A stretch of DNA of 64,000 bases from Rhizobiales bacterium NRL2. GTDB taxonomy: Bacteria; Pseudomonadota; Alphaproteobacteria; Minwuiales; Minwuiaceae. Under the pieces are notes generated by a model, which was not told the origin of the DNA, searched no databases, and saw only the letters and a program-made list of their open reading frames with translations. The position numbers and the translations under genes were made by a program. This document shows, in pieces, positions 7,003-15,032 of the stretch. The stretch covers positions 1 to 64,000 of the forward strand of contig CP016093.1 in assembly GCA_001664005.1 (NCBI GenBank), read 5' to 3'. Each line of letters opens with the position of its first letter. The first letter of the stretch is position 1.

Positions 7003-8445
7003 CTATCGTTCCAGTTTCGGCCTTGCTTGCTGCGGCTGGTCCGGCATCGCCCGCCGTTCCTCCTCGAGCGCATGCAAACGCGCGTTCCGGTCCTCGGCCG
7101 GGGTCGACGCGGCCTCTGGCCTTGTCTCAGGAGTCCGGGAGAATGAATTCCGTCGCTTTTCATGGCCGTCCGACCGCTGACCCGCGTCGCCCTTTGCGCC
7201 AACCGAAGGATCGGCGACGGCACCGACGCCCATCGCATCATATCTCGCCCGATCAGCTGCGACGGCCCGGGCAAACTCGCTTGTGGCCCTTTGTCCTTTC
7301 CTGCGCTCGGCGATCAGTACGCGGCGCTGTCCCAACTGCTCGGAAACCATCCACTCGCGCTCGGCCAGATCGCGCTGACGCGCCAGATCGGCCTCGCGCA
7401 TGTTTTCCGCAATCACGAGCTTGCGTGCGCCCGTCAGGCGATCCCAAAGCCCTTTGACGCCGCCGCGCAATCGCGCCGTCCGATCCTGATGCTCCTTCAC
7501 TTCGCGCTGGGCTTGAGCCGTCGAGAGCGCCTTCCGTTCGGCGCGCTGGCGCTCGACAAGTGCCATACGCTGCGTTTCGTATCGTTGTTGTTCGGCCTGC
7601 TTGCGGGACTCCAGTTCCTTCTGGAAGGCGTCCATCTTCTGCTTCATGGTCGCTGCCATGCGAGCCGTTGCGTCCTCGACGCTGGACAGTGACTTTTCAT
7701 CGCCCAGCCGCTCGTGAAGCTGCTTTGTCTTCACACCGGCCCAGCGTGACAGGCTGTAGACCTCGCCCTCGGGATCGACGGCGACATAGCCGCGCCGATC
7801 ACCACGCGCGAGCCAGAGCCCGCGCTCCAGAAGCGCGTTACTGAATGCAGTCTTCGAGTCCGAGATGGCCCAGGCATCTTGTATGGCGGCCTTCATCTCC
7901 TTCGCATCGCGTCCCGCACGTTTGGCCTGTTGCCATTCCTCCAGTGTGAAGTTGCGGGGATCGCGGTTCTTCTGGTCGGCGAGCCCGCGCGGCATCTTCC
8001 AGCCATGCTCCAGATACAGCTCCCGGCTCATATCCACGAGCTTGCGGTGCGAATGAGATATCTGCACCGCCTTCATCTCATCGGCCCTGATCCGGCTCCA
8101 GACGGCATGGGCATGGCGGCGCATGCCGCCGGGGCCTTCCTTCTCGTGAAAGATGACGGCGCGCGGCTGGCCTGTCAGGCCGAGCTTGGCCTCAACCCGG
8201 TCAATCGCCTCCTCGAAATCGGCCGTGCTGACCTCTTCATCCGGCGGCGGATTCAGGCTGAGGGAGAACAGGAACTGTTTGCACTTCGTGCCACGGCTGA
8301 TCGCGTAGCTTTCGGTGAACGCGCCATCCAGATCGTCGGCAACAAAGCCGCGCAGCTCATGCACAGAGACATGTTCATTGTCCTGCTTCATGAGATGCCG
8401 GGCGAGATCCTTCGCGCCACCGCGCTGGTTGCCGACCAGAATCAT
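7003..8445 (-). CDS. Relaxase, MobA/VirD2-like mobilisation nuclease
   Basis: 480 residues. The N-terminal nuclease domain (about 1-200) has the histidine motif FHEKEGPGGMRRHAHAVWSRI, with His100, His111 and His113 as likely metal ligands. The C-terminal half (about 260-420) is a long charged coiled coil rich in Arg, Glu, Gln and Lys, common in mobilisation relaxases. It nicks the transfer origin and pilots the strand to a conjugative pore; no type IV secretion genes are visible, so the element would need a helper or the rest lies outside the window. The start overlaps the stop of the accessory gene upstream (ATGA). I cannot assign the catalytic Tyr with confidence. Confidence 0.85.
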   Translation of the reverse strand: MILVGNQRGGAKDLARHLMKQDNEHVSVHELRGFVADDLDGAFTESYAISRGTKCKQFLFSLSLNPPPDEEVSTADFEEAIDRVEAKLGLTGQPRAVIFHEKEGPGGMRRHAHAVWSRIRADEMKAVQISHSHRKLVDMSRELYLEHGWKMPRGLADQKNRDPRNFTLEEWQQAKRAGRDAKEMKAAIQDAWAISDSKTAFSNALLERGLWLARGDRRGYVAVDPEGEVYSLSRWAGVKTKQLHERLGDEKSLSSVEDATARMAATMKQKMDAFQKELESRKQAEQQRYETQRMALVERQRAERKALSTAQAQREVKEHQDRTARLRGGVKGLWDRLTGARKLVIAENMREADLARQRDLAEREWMVSEQLGQRRVLIAERRKGQRATSEFARAVAADRARYDAMGVGAVADPSVGAKGDAGQRSDGHEKRRNSFSRTPETRPEAASTPAEDRNARLHALEEERRAMPDQPQQARPKLER

Positions 8446-8852
8446 TCGTCACCGCCCGGCCTCAGGCCCAACGCACGAATGAGCAGAAGGCGCATTTTCT
8501 GAATATCCGAACAGGCCGCCTGAAGACTCGAAGCGCACTCATCATCGACCAGCAGCGAGCCTCGCTCCGCGAGCTTCGCCATCATGCAGATGCTGGTCGC
8601 CAGCTCAGACGGGCCCAGAGCCGCGAGCACCTTGCCGAGCATCGCATAGTCAGGCTTTGGGCTTCTGACCGCTGACCGTCCGGCAGCATTGTCGCCGAGC
8701 AACCGGTCACGGATGTAGGTTCCGAGCGGCTTGCTTCCCGCCTTTCGTTCAAGCCAGGCGCGCTCATCCGCTGTCAGCCGGATCGAGAACGGAGCAGGGC
8801 GGGACGGCTTCCGGGCAGCGCCGGATGCGTGGTTGAAGACGGTACGGGTCAT
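8442..8852 (-). CDS. MobC-like relaxosome accessory protein, ribbon-helix-helix type
   Basis: 136 residues. After a basic N-terminus, PFSIRLTADERAWLERKAG with GTYIRDRLLGD (about 22-55) matches the beta-helix-helix fold of mobilisation accessory proteins that bind oriT. The C-terminal half (90-136) is helical. Four-base overlaps with both neighbours (8442-8445 and 8849-8852) show a tight operon ending in the relaxase. Confidence 0.8.
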   Translation of the reverse strand: MTRTVFNHASGAARKPSRPAPFSIRLTADERAWLERKAGSKPLGTYIRDRLLGDNAAGRSAVRSPKPDYAMLGKVLAALGPSELATSICMMAKLAERGSLLVDDECASSLQAACSDIQKMRLLLIRALGLRPGGDE

Positions 8853-9034
8853 GGCGATGGCCCATCCGACCTGTTCCCCAGATCATAGGGGATAACATCT
8901 TCGCAGGCCTTGAGTTGTCGCTCCCAGTCAGCCAAGGTCTGAAATATGGTGTTCAGACTTTCTTCGTCTGGCGGCACCACACCCCCTCGATGACCGTCCG
9001 CCGCCCGCGAGAAATCGTGATGGCGGCCATCCAT
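8849..9034 (-). CDS. Small protein heading the mobilisation operon
   Basis: 61 residues from ATG 9034. The coding case rests on the ATGA overlap with the MobC-like gene and the protein-like C-terminal half (EESLNTIFQTLADWERQLKACEDVIPYDLG). The start is uncertain: the first 20 residues look less natural, and a GTG after GAGGGGG (near VVPPDEES) is a possible alternative. Function unknown; a small accessory mobilisation protein is likely. Confidence 0.5.
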   Translation of the reverse strand: MDGRHHDFSRAADGHRGGVVPPDEESLNTIFQTLADWERQLKACEDVIPYDLGNRSDGPSP

Positions 9035-9089
9035 TTTTCGCGCAACCGCAGGCTCCCGCGTGAGGTAGGGTGACACCCGGGGGTTAGTG

Positions 9090-11645
9090 ATGCGGAATCC
9101 GCTCCGGCAGCTTTGGTTCCTGGTTCCGGCTGCGCTCGTTCTGGCGGCGGCCATGCCGCCGGCGGCGGCGGAGCCGACGCGGCTGGCTCAGACCCTTCTC
9201 ACCCGTCCCGACGTTGTCGACGATCTGACGCCCGGCGGCGGGCGGGAGATGCGCCCCTACCCCAATGACGGCGCCCACCCGGCGCAGAACCCGCCCAGCT
9301 TCCGCTGGCGGCGGGGCAAGACGGGCGACGTCTATGAAGTGCGCATCGCCCTGGAGAGCGGCGAGGAACTGGTGCGCTTCTCCAGCGCCAACCTGCTGAC
9401 CCTGAAGGAGCCGCTGCCGCCGGGCACCCACCGCTGGCGGCTCAGGCGCTGGCCCGCCTTCGCCGCGCCGCTGGACTGGACCGGGACACGCAGCTTCACC
9501 ATCGGCCCCGACATCCGCCGCCGCTCGATCGAGAATCCGGCCGACGCCTATGCCCGCGCCGCCGAACGCAGGCGCCCGCGCCTGCTGCCCGGGGAGCCGG
9601 ACCGTTCGCTGCTCATCGCCGACGCCTTTATCGGCTGGAAGCGCGACTTCTTCGACGAGGTCGCCGCCCGGACAGGAGCGCCGCCGCTGGCCCTGCCGCG
9701 CAACGAGGCGGCGCTGGGGGCCGGCGGCGTCGACCAGCTCTCCCGCGAGGAACTGGTGACGTTCCGCCGGGAGATCCGGGGCTCGGTCAACCGGGTGATG
9801 CGCCTGCTTCACGACGGGCTGATCGTCTGGGTGGTCACGCGTCATCTGCGCGACGACCGCTTCGGGCTGGACCAGGCGCTGGCGGCGGCGGACTGGCTGA
9901 CGAAGCTCGATCCCTTCGGCGCGACCTCCAACCAGGCGGCGGATCTGCTCAACCTGCGCGTGGCCAAGGCGCTGGCCGTGGCCTACGACATCGCGCACGA
10001 GGAACTGGACGGCGGCCAGCGGCGGCGGATGCTGACCGCCATCGAGAACCGGGTGCAGCAGACCTTCGACGCCTATATCGTCGATGACAGCCGCGCCATC
10101 GCCGCCTATCCCTACAACTCCCACGGCTACCGCCACGTGCTGGGCATCCTGTCGATCGCCACCGTCCTGGCCGGCGACACGCCCCGCGCCCGGACCTGGT
10201 TCGAAGCCGCCTATCCGGTCTTCATCGGACTCGGCAATCCGTGGGGCGGTGACGACGGCGGCTATGCCAACGGCGTCAACTACGGCACCTGGGAAGTGCT
10301 CAACAACCTCGCCTACTGGGACGCCATCCGCAGCGCCACGGGCGTCGACTATTTCGAGGCCGGCTGGGCGCGCGAGGTCAGCGTCTTCCTCAACTACGTC
10401 ATTCCCCCCGGCGCGCCCAACAGCGGCTTCGGCGACGGCGCCGAGGACTATCGCCCCTACGTCTGGGCCGAGACCGCGCGCATGCTGTTCGAGCGCACGC
10501 GCGAGCCGCTGGCCGGCCATCTCTACGCCGGCTGGCGGCGCCTCATCAGCGAGGGCGAACTCGACGCGTCGGAACTGCAGGAGGAGTTCGCCAGCTGGAC
10601 GTTCCTGCTGGGCGCGGGCCAGCCGCCGGCGCCGATCGATACCGGCGGGGCCAGCGCCCGGCGGCTGCCCGGCGCCGCGGTCTTCCCCTCGATCGGCTGG
10701 GCGGCGCTGCACAGCGACCTGGCCGATCCCGACCGCTATTCGATCCTGTTCAAGTCCAGCCCCTATGGCAGCTTCAGCCACAGCCACGCCGACCAGAACA
10801 GCTTCATCATCAATGGCCGCCGGGAACCGCTGGCGATCGATTCCGGCTATTACGACACCCACAAGTCCCGCCACCACCTCGCCTGGACCACCCGTACCGA
10901 GGCGCACAACGCCATCACCTTCGATGGTGGCAAGGGTCAGCCATGGGACGACATCGGCGCGCGCGGGCGCCTGACGCGCTTCACCAGCTGCCCCGGCTAC
11001 GACGCCATCGCCGGCGACGCCACAGAGGCCTATGCCGGCGAACTCGCGGCCGCGCAGCGGACGATCATGTATCTCCGGCCGGATCAGGTTCTGGTCTATG
11101 ACCACCTGGTGTCGGCGACGCCGCGGCGGTTCGAATGGAACATTCACGCCCGGCGCCGGATGGAGCCGACCGCGGATGGCGGCATCCGGCTGGCCATGGA
11201 CGCGGGCCGGATCTGCATCCGCCAGATCGCCGGACCGGAAAGCGGCTTCGGCCAGACCACCGATTTTCCGCGCGAGCCCAGCAAGCGCCTGCAGCCGGAC
11301 TGGCGTCCGCAATGGCATGGCCGTTACACGGTGGCCCGGCCAACGACCAACGCCGACTGGCTGTTCCTGATCTCGCTCGACTGCGCCGAGGCCGATGTCG
11401 GCGAGGTCGCGACCATGGCCGAGGGCGGCTACCGCGTGCGCATCGGCGGCCGGATCGCGCATCTCGGTCCTTCGGCGGAACTTGCCGTCCCCGCTGAGGG
11501 GCGGGACGACCCCGGCCAGTGCCGCGCGCCGCCGAAGCGGGAGCTGATCGCCGGCATCCGCGGGGCCGGCGACGACACCAGCGGCCCGCACCCGCCGGCG
11601 CCCGACGCGCGCTCCGCGATCCGCCGGCTCAGGATCGGGAACTGA
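9090..11645 (+). CDS. Secreted heparinase II/III-family polysaccharide lyase
   Basis: 851 residues from ATG 9090; a GTG one codon earlier is too close to the GGGGG ribosome site. A Sec signal peptide occupies about residues 1-27 (LWFLVPAALVLAAAMPPAAA). An N-terminal beta domain (about 45-140, PPSFRWRRGKTGDVYEVRI, DUF4962-like) precedes a helical toroid (about 150-500, with NSHGYRHVLGILSIAT and GVNYGTWEVLNNLAYWD). The C-terminal beta-sandwich has FSHSHADQNSFIINGRREPL, with histidines and a Tyr-rich DSGYYDTHKSRHH typical of heparinase II/III. It should cleave uronic-acid polysaccharides (heparin-, alginate- or ulvan-like) in the periplasm or outside the cell. The substrate cannot be fixed from sequence. 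The TRAP-type binding-protein gene starts two bases after the stop. Confidence 0.85.
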   Translation: MRNPLRQLWFLVPAALVLAAAMPPAAAEPTRLAQTLLTRPDVVDDLTPGGGREMRPYPNDGAHPAQNPPSFRWRRGKTGDVYEVRIALESGEELVRFSSANLLTLKEPLPPGTHRWRLRRWPAFAAPLDWTGTRSFTIGPDIRRRSIENPADAYARAAERRRPRLLPGEPDRSLLIADAFIGWKRDFFDEVAARTGAPPLALPRNEAALGAGGVDQLSREELVTFRREIRGSVNRVMRLLHDGLIVWVVTRHLRDDRFGLDQALAAADWLTKLDPFGATSNQAADLLNLRVAKALAVAYDIAHEELDGGQRRRMLTAIENRVQQTFDAYIVDDSRAIAAYPYNSHGYRHVLGILSIATVLAGDTPRARTWFEAAYPVFIGLGNPWGGDDGGYANGVNYGTWEVLNNLAYWDAIRSATGVDYFEAGWAREVSVFLNYVIPPGAPNSGFGDGAEDYRPYVWAETARMLFERTREPLAGHLYAGWRRLISEGELDASELQEEFASWTFLLGAGQPPAPIDTGGASARRLPGAAVFPSIGWAALHSDLADPDRYSILFKSSPYGSFSHSHADQNSFIINGRREPLAIDSGYYDTHKSRHHLAWTTRTEAHNAITFDGGKGQPWDDIGARGRLTRFTSCPGYDAIAGDATEAYAGELAAAQRTIMYLRPDQVLVYDHLVSATPRRFEWNIHARRRMEPTADGGIRLAMDAGRICIRQIAGPESGFGQTTDFPREPSKRLQPDWRPQWHGRYTVARPTTNADWLFLISLDCAEADVGEVATMAEGGYRVRIGGRIAHLGPSAELAVPAEGRDDPGQCRAPPKRELIAGIRGAGDDTSGPHPPAPDARSAIRRLRIGN

Positions 11646-11647
11646 GC

Positions 11648-12595
11648 ATGGTCCGGGCCCTTCCCATAGCGGTGCTGCTGGCGGTGCTGCTGGCGGCCCT
11701 GCTGACGACGCCGCTTGCGGCGCAGGAGCGCCAGCGCCTCGTCATCGCCACGGGCTCGATCACCGGCCTCTACTACGCGGCCGGCAACGCCGTCTGCCGC
11801 GTGCTGGAACGCCGGCCCGACAACCGCTTCGACTGCCGCGTCATGGAGACCGCCGGCTCCGGCGAGAACCTGGCCCTGCTGCGCGCCGGACGCGCCGATC
11901 TCGCCATGGCCCAGTCCGATGTGCTTGCCGGGCGGCCGGGCGTCGGCGAACGGCTCGCGGTCGCCGCGCTCTACCCGGAAGTCTTCCAGGTCGTGGGCCG
12001 CCGCAGCCTGGGGATGACGGTCGCCGGCGACGTGCTGGCGCACCGGTTCAACATCGGCATGCCGGGCTCGGGGACGCGGCTGACGCTGGAGGCGCTGATG
12101 CGGACCAACGGCATCCGCCTGGCCGATTTCGCCAACCCCGTCGAGCTCTCGGGCGCCGAGGAGGCCAGCGCATTCTGCCGCGGCCGGATCGACGGCTTCG
12201 TTTTTCTCTCCGGCATCCCCAATTCGAAGATCGCATCGGTGCTGAAGAACTGCGACGGCGAGATCCTCGGCTTCGTGCGCAGCGAGGTGGCCGATTTCGT
12301 CCGCAGCCGCCGCGGCATCGATTTCTTCCGCTTCCGCCGCAACACCTATGCCGAGATGACGGAGACCCTGGATACCTTCGCCGTCGCCGCGCTGCTGGTC
12401 GCATCGCCCCGGATGGAGGACGGCACGGTGCGCGAGATCCTGGGCGCGCTGCTGGCCGACATCGACTGGTTCACCCGCCTGCACCCGGCCTGGACCCAGT
12501 TGCTGCCCGCTGACATGGCGCTGAACATGGAGCGTCAGGTGATGCACCCGGCGGCCGAGACGGTCTACGTCGCGAACGCCATCATCAGCGAGTGA
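11648..12595 (+). CDS. TAXI-family TRAP transporter solute-binding protein
   Basis: 315 residues with a cleavable signal (VLLAVLLAALLTTPLAAQ, about 1-25). The mature start RLVIATGSITGLYYAAGNAVC is the TAXI signature, followed by the two-lobed binding fold (ETAGSGENLALLRAGRADLAMAQSDV; FNIGMPGSGTRLTLEALM). It captures a small organic acid in the periplasm for a TRAP permease, but no permease gene lies nearby, so it is an orphan receptor or uses a distant permease. It begins 2 bases after the lyase gene, which suggests uptake or sensing of a breakdown product. Confidence 0.9.
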   Translation: MVRALPIAVLLAVLLAALLTTPLAAQERQRLVIATGSITGLYYAAGNAVCRVLERRPDNRFDCRVMETAGSGENLALLRAGRADLAMAQSDVLAGRPGVGERLAVAALYPEVFQVVGRRSLGMTVAGDVLAHRFNIGMPGSGTRLTLEALMRTNGIRLADFANPVELSGAEEASAFCRGRIDGFVFLSGIPNSKIASVLKNCDGEILGFVRSEVADFVRSRRGIDFFRFRRNTYAEMTETLDTFAVAALLVASPRMEDGTVREILGALLADIDWFTRLHPAWTQLLPADMALNMERQVMHPAAETVYVANAIISE

Positions 12596-12692
12596 GCCCG
12601 GCAGGCCACCTGCGCGGCATTTGCAATGGCAATCGCAGCGGACCCGCAATAATCTATCTGCATTAATCAAGGCAAGTCCGGGAGGAAGGACG

Positions 12693-13523
12693 ATGATCGA
12701 GATCGAACCTTCGGGCGGCGGCGTCGGCGCCTTCGTCCGCGGCGTCGACCTGTCGCGCGATGTCAGCGGCAATGTCGCCGGCGAACTGCGTGCGGCGCTG
12801 GGCGACCACGGCGTCCTGTTCTTCCGCGGCCAGAAGCTCACGCCGGAGGATCACATCGCCTTCGCGGAGAAATTCGGCGCGATCAACGTCAACCGCTTCT
12901 TCGCGAAGAACGAGGACTACCCGCAGATCGCCATGGTGGCCAAGGAGCCGGAGCAGACGGGCAATATCGGCGGCGGCTGGCACACCGATCATTCCTACGA
13001 CCGGGAGCCGGCGCTGGGCTCGATCCTGGTCGCCCGGGAAGTGCCGGCGCGGGGCGGCGACACGCTGTTCGCCAACATGTATGCGGCCTACGAGGCCCTT
13101 TCAGAGGGACTGAAGCGGACGCTGGAGGGATTGAACGCTGTCCATTCGAGCCGCCACGTCTTCGGTGCGAAGTCCGGCTACGCGCCGCGGCAGGACGGAC
13201 GCATCGGCAATCCCGACCTGGCGACGCAGGACGCGGTCCACCCGGCCGTCATCGCCCACCCGATCAGCGGCCGCAGGGCGCTCTACGTCAATGGCGGCTT
13301 CACCATCCGTTTCGACGGCTGGAGCGAGGAAGAGAGCCGGCCCCTGCTGCAGTACCTCTACGCCCACGCCGCGCGGCCCGAGTTCACCTACCGCTTCAGG
13401 TGGGAGGACGGCTCGGTCGCCTTCTGGGACAACCGCGCCACCTGGCACTACGCGGTCAACGACTATCACGGCCAGCGCCGCGTCATGCACCGCATCACCG
13501 TCGAAGGCTGCGCGCTGAGCTGA
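12693..13523 (+). CDS. TauD/TfdA-family Fe(II)/2-oxoglutarate dioxygenase
   Basis: 276 residues; ATG 12693 lies just after a GGAGGAAGGA ribosome site. The iron ligands are visible: His97 and Asp99 in GWHTDHSY, and the distal His252 in TWHYAVNDYHG. The Arg pair near 262 would bind 2-oxoglutarate. Family members hydroxylate taurine, 2,4-D, carnitine precursors and other organic acids; the substrate is open. A 97-base gap separates it from the TAXI gene, so it may have its own promoter. Confidence 0.9.
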   Translation: MIEIEPSGGGVGAFVRGVDLSRDVSGNVAGELRAALGDHGVLFFRGQKLTPEDHIAFAEKFGAINVNRFFAKNEDYPQIAMVAKEPEQTGNIGGGWHTDHSYDREPALGSILVAREVPARGGDTLFANMYAAYEALSEGLKRTLEGLNAVHSSRHVFGAKSGYAPRQDGRIGNPDLATQDAVHPAVIAHPISGRRALYVNGGFTIRFDGWSEEESRPLLQYLYAHAARPEFTYRFRWEDGSVAFWDNRATWHYAVNDYHGQRRVMHRITVEGCALS

Positions 13524-13544
13524 CCGGCCACGGCAAGCCCCTGG

Positions 13545-13565
13545 CCCCGGGATTGAGTCCCGGGG
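13545..13565. terminator. Strong hairpin between convergent genes
   Basis: CCCCGGGA (13545-13552), loop TTGAG, TCCCGGGG (13558-13565): a perfect 8-base-pair stem 22 bases after the dioxygenase stop. No clear T-tract follows. It lies between convergent operons and may work in both directions. The rest of the gap to 13715 is GC-rich and shows nothing else. Confidence 0.7.
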
Positions 13566-13715
13566 CGGTGGTGTCATTCCCTACCCCGTCCTGCCCGCCC
13601 CCGCGCAGGCATCCCGTCAGACCGTCGACTCGCGGCAACGCCGCTCCGGACCCCCGCACAGAGGCGGGGGCGACACGCCGAGTGAGTGGCGGCGCAACCA
13701 GACGCCGCTCCGCCC

Positions 13716-15032
13716 CTACCGCTCCCGGAAGCCTTCCTGCTTCAGCCGCAGGAAAGGCTTCAGCAGATAGGTCAGCACCGAGCGGTCGCCGGTATGGATG
13801 TCGACGGCCGCCTGCATGCCCGGCGTGATCGGCAGCACCGCGCCGGACTTGTCGGTGAAGCTGCTCCGGGTCTCGATCACCACGTCGAAATAGGGCTCGC
13901 CCGAGGGCAGGCGGTTGGCGTCGGCGCCGATGCGGATGACCCGGCCGTTGAGCGCGCCGTACTGGAAGAAGTCGTAGGCGGTGATCTTCACCTTGGCTTC
14001 CTGGCCGACCTCGACATAGCCGCGGTCGACGGGATTGAGCTTGGCCTGGATCACCAGGGTCTCATCCAGCGGCACGATCTCCATGATCGGTTCGCCGGGA
14101 CGGACCACGCCGCCAATGGTGTTGGCGGTCAGGTTCTTGACCACGCCGTCGATGGGGCTGCGGATGGTGGCCCGGAGCTGCTGGTCGGTCGCCTCGGAGA
14201 GCAGCTCGACCAGGCGCCCAAGCTCCTGTTCGGTCTTGGACAGCGCTTCCGTAGCCTCGGCGTGGACGCGGAGTTCCTCCTCCTCGATGCGGTCGCGCGC
14301 TTCGGCGATGGAGGCGTTGACGCGGGGTATCGCCTTGCGCGTGGTATCCAGCCGGCCTTCCAGATCCTGGACCTCGGCCTCCAGTTCCAGGTGCTCGATG
14401 CGGGGCGTGAGGCTCTTTTCCAGCAGCCCCGCGGAGATCTCGAAACGCTTGCGGGCGACCGCGAGATTGCCCTCCAGCGCCCGCGCCTTCGACTGCAGCT
14501 CGGCCAGCTCCGCCTGGCGCTGACGAAGCTGGTTGCGCAGCAGGCTGGCCTGGGAACGGGACTGGTTGCGCCGGCTTTCATAGGCTTCGGTCTCGATGGC
14601 CACGAGATCGGGGTGCCGTTCGGCGGCCTCCGGAGGAAATTCCAACGGCTTGTCCGATTCCAGCGCCTGACCGGAAGCGAGCGCGCGGTGGCGCGCCGCA
14701 CTCAGTTTCAGCGCGTCCACCCGGTAGAGAAGTTCCTCGCGATTGGCCTGGTTCGGCGCCAGCCCGATGCGGATCAGCGGCTCGTTGGCGGCCACGATCT
14801 GACCTTCGGAGACCAGGATCTCCTCGACGATGCCGCCCTCCAGGTGCTGGATCTTCTTCAGCTTGCCCTGGGGCTTCACCTCGCCCGGTGCGACCGCCAC
14901 CTCGTCGAGCTGCGCGGTGCCTGCCCAGACGCCGAAACCGATCACCAGCAGGATGACGATCAGGGCGAAGACGCGCCAGCCCCGGGCGCGGGCCCGGCTC
15001 TGCAGGCGTTCGATGCGTTCGTCCGTTGTCAT
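13716..15032 (-). CDS. HlyD-type membrane fusion protein of the type I secretion system
   Basis: 438 residues. One N-terminal membrane span (about 20-42, VFALIVILLVIGFGVWAG), a lipoyl/barrel-sandwich half (KIQHLEGGIVEEILVSEGQIV), a long coiled-coil hairpin (about 140-290), then the second lipoyl half and beta barrel (RSPIDGVVKNLTANTIGGVVRPGEPIMEIVP). This is the PrtE/HlyD adaptor linking the inner-membrane ABC exporter to the TolC channel. The start overlaps the exporter stop by 4 bases. It is the last gene of the secretion locus and ends opposite the dioxygenase gene. Confidence 0.95.
   Translation of the reverse strand: MTTDERIERLQSRARARGWRVFALIVILLVIGFGVWAGTAQLDEVAVAPGEVKPQGKLKKIQHLEGGIVEEILVSEGQIVAANEPLIRIGLAPNQANREELLYRVDALKLSAARHRALASGQALESDKPLEFPPEAAERHPDLVAIETEAYESRRNQSRSQASLLRNQLRQRQAELAELQSKARALEGNLAVARKRFEISAGLLEKSLTPRIEHLELEAEVQDLEGRLDTTRKAIPRVNASIAEARDRIEEEELRVHAEATEALSKTEQELGRLVELLSEATDQQLRATIRSPIDGVVKNLTANTIGGVVRPGEPIMEIVPLDETLVIQAKLNPVDRGYVEVGQEAKVKITAYDFFQYGALNGRVIRIGADANRLPSGEPYFDVVIETRSSFTDKSGAVLPITPGMQAAVDIHTGDRSVLTYLLKPFLRLKQEGFRER

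Noticed and set aside
9084..11591. Minus-strand frame of 835 codons opposite the lyase gene
   Set aside because: Composition is Arg/Gly/Ala-rich without domains, and the plus strand encodes a well-formed signal peptide and heparinase motifs.
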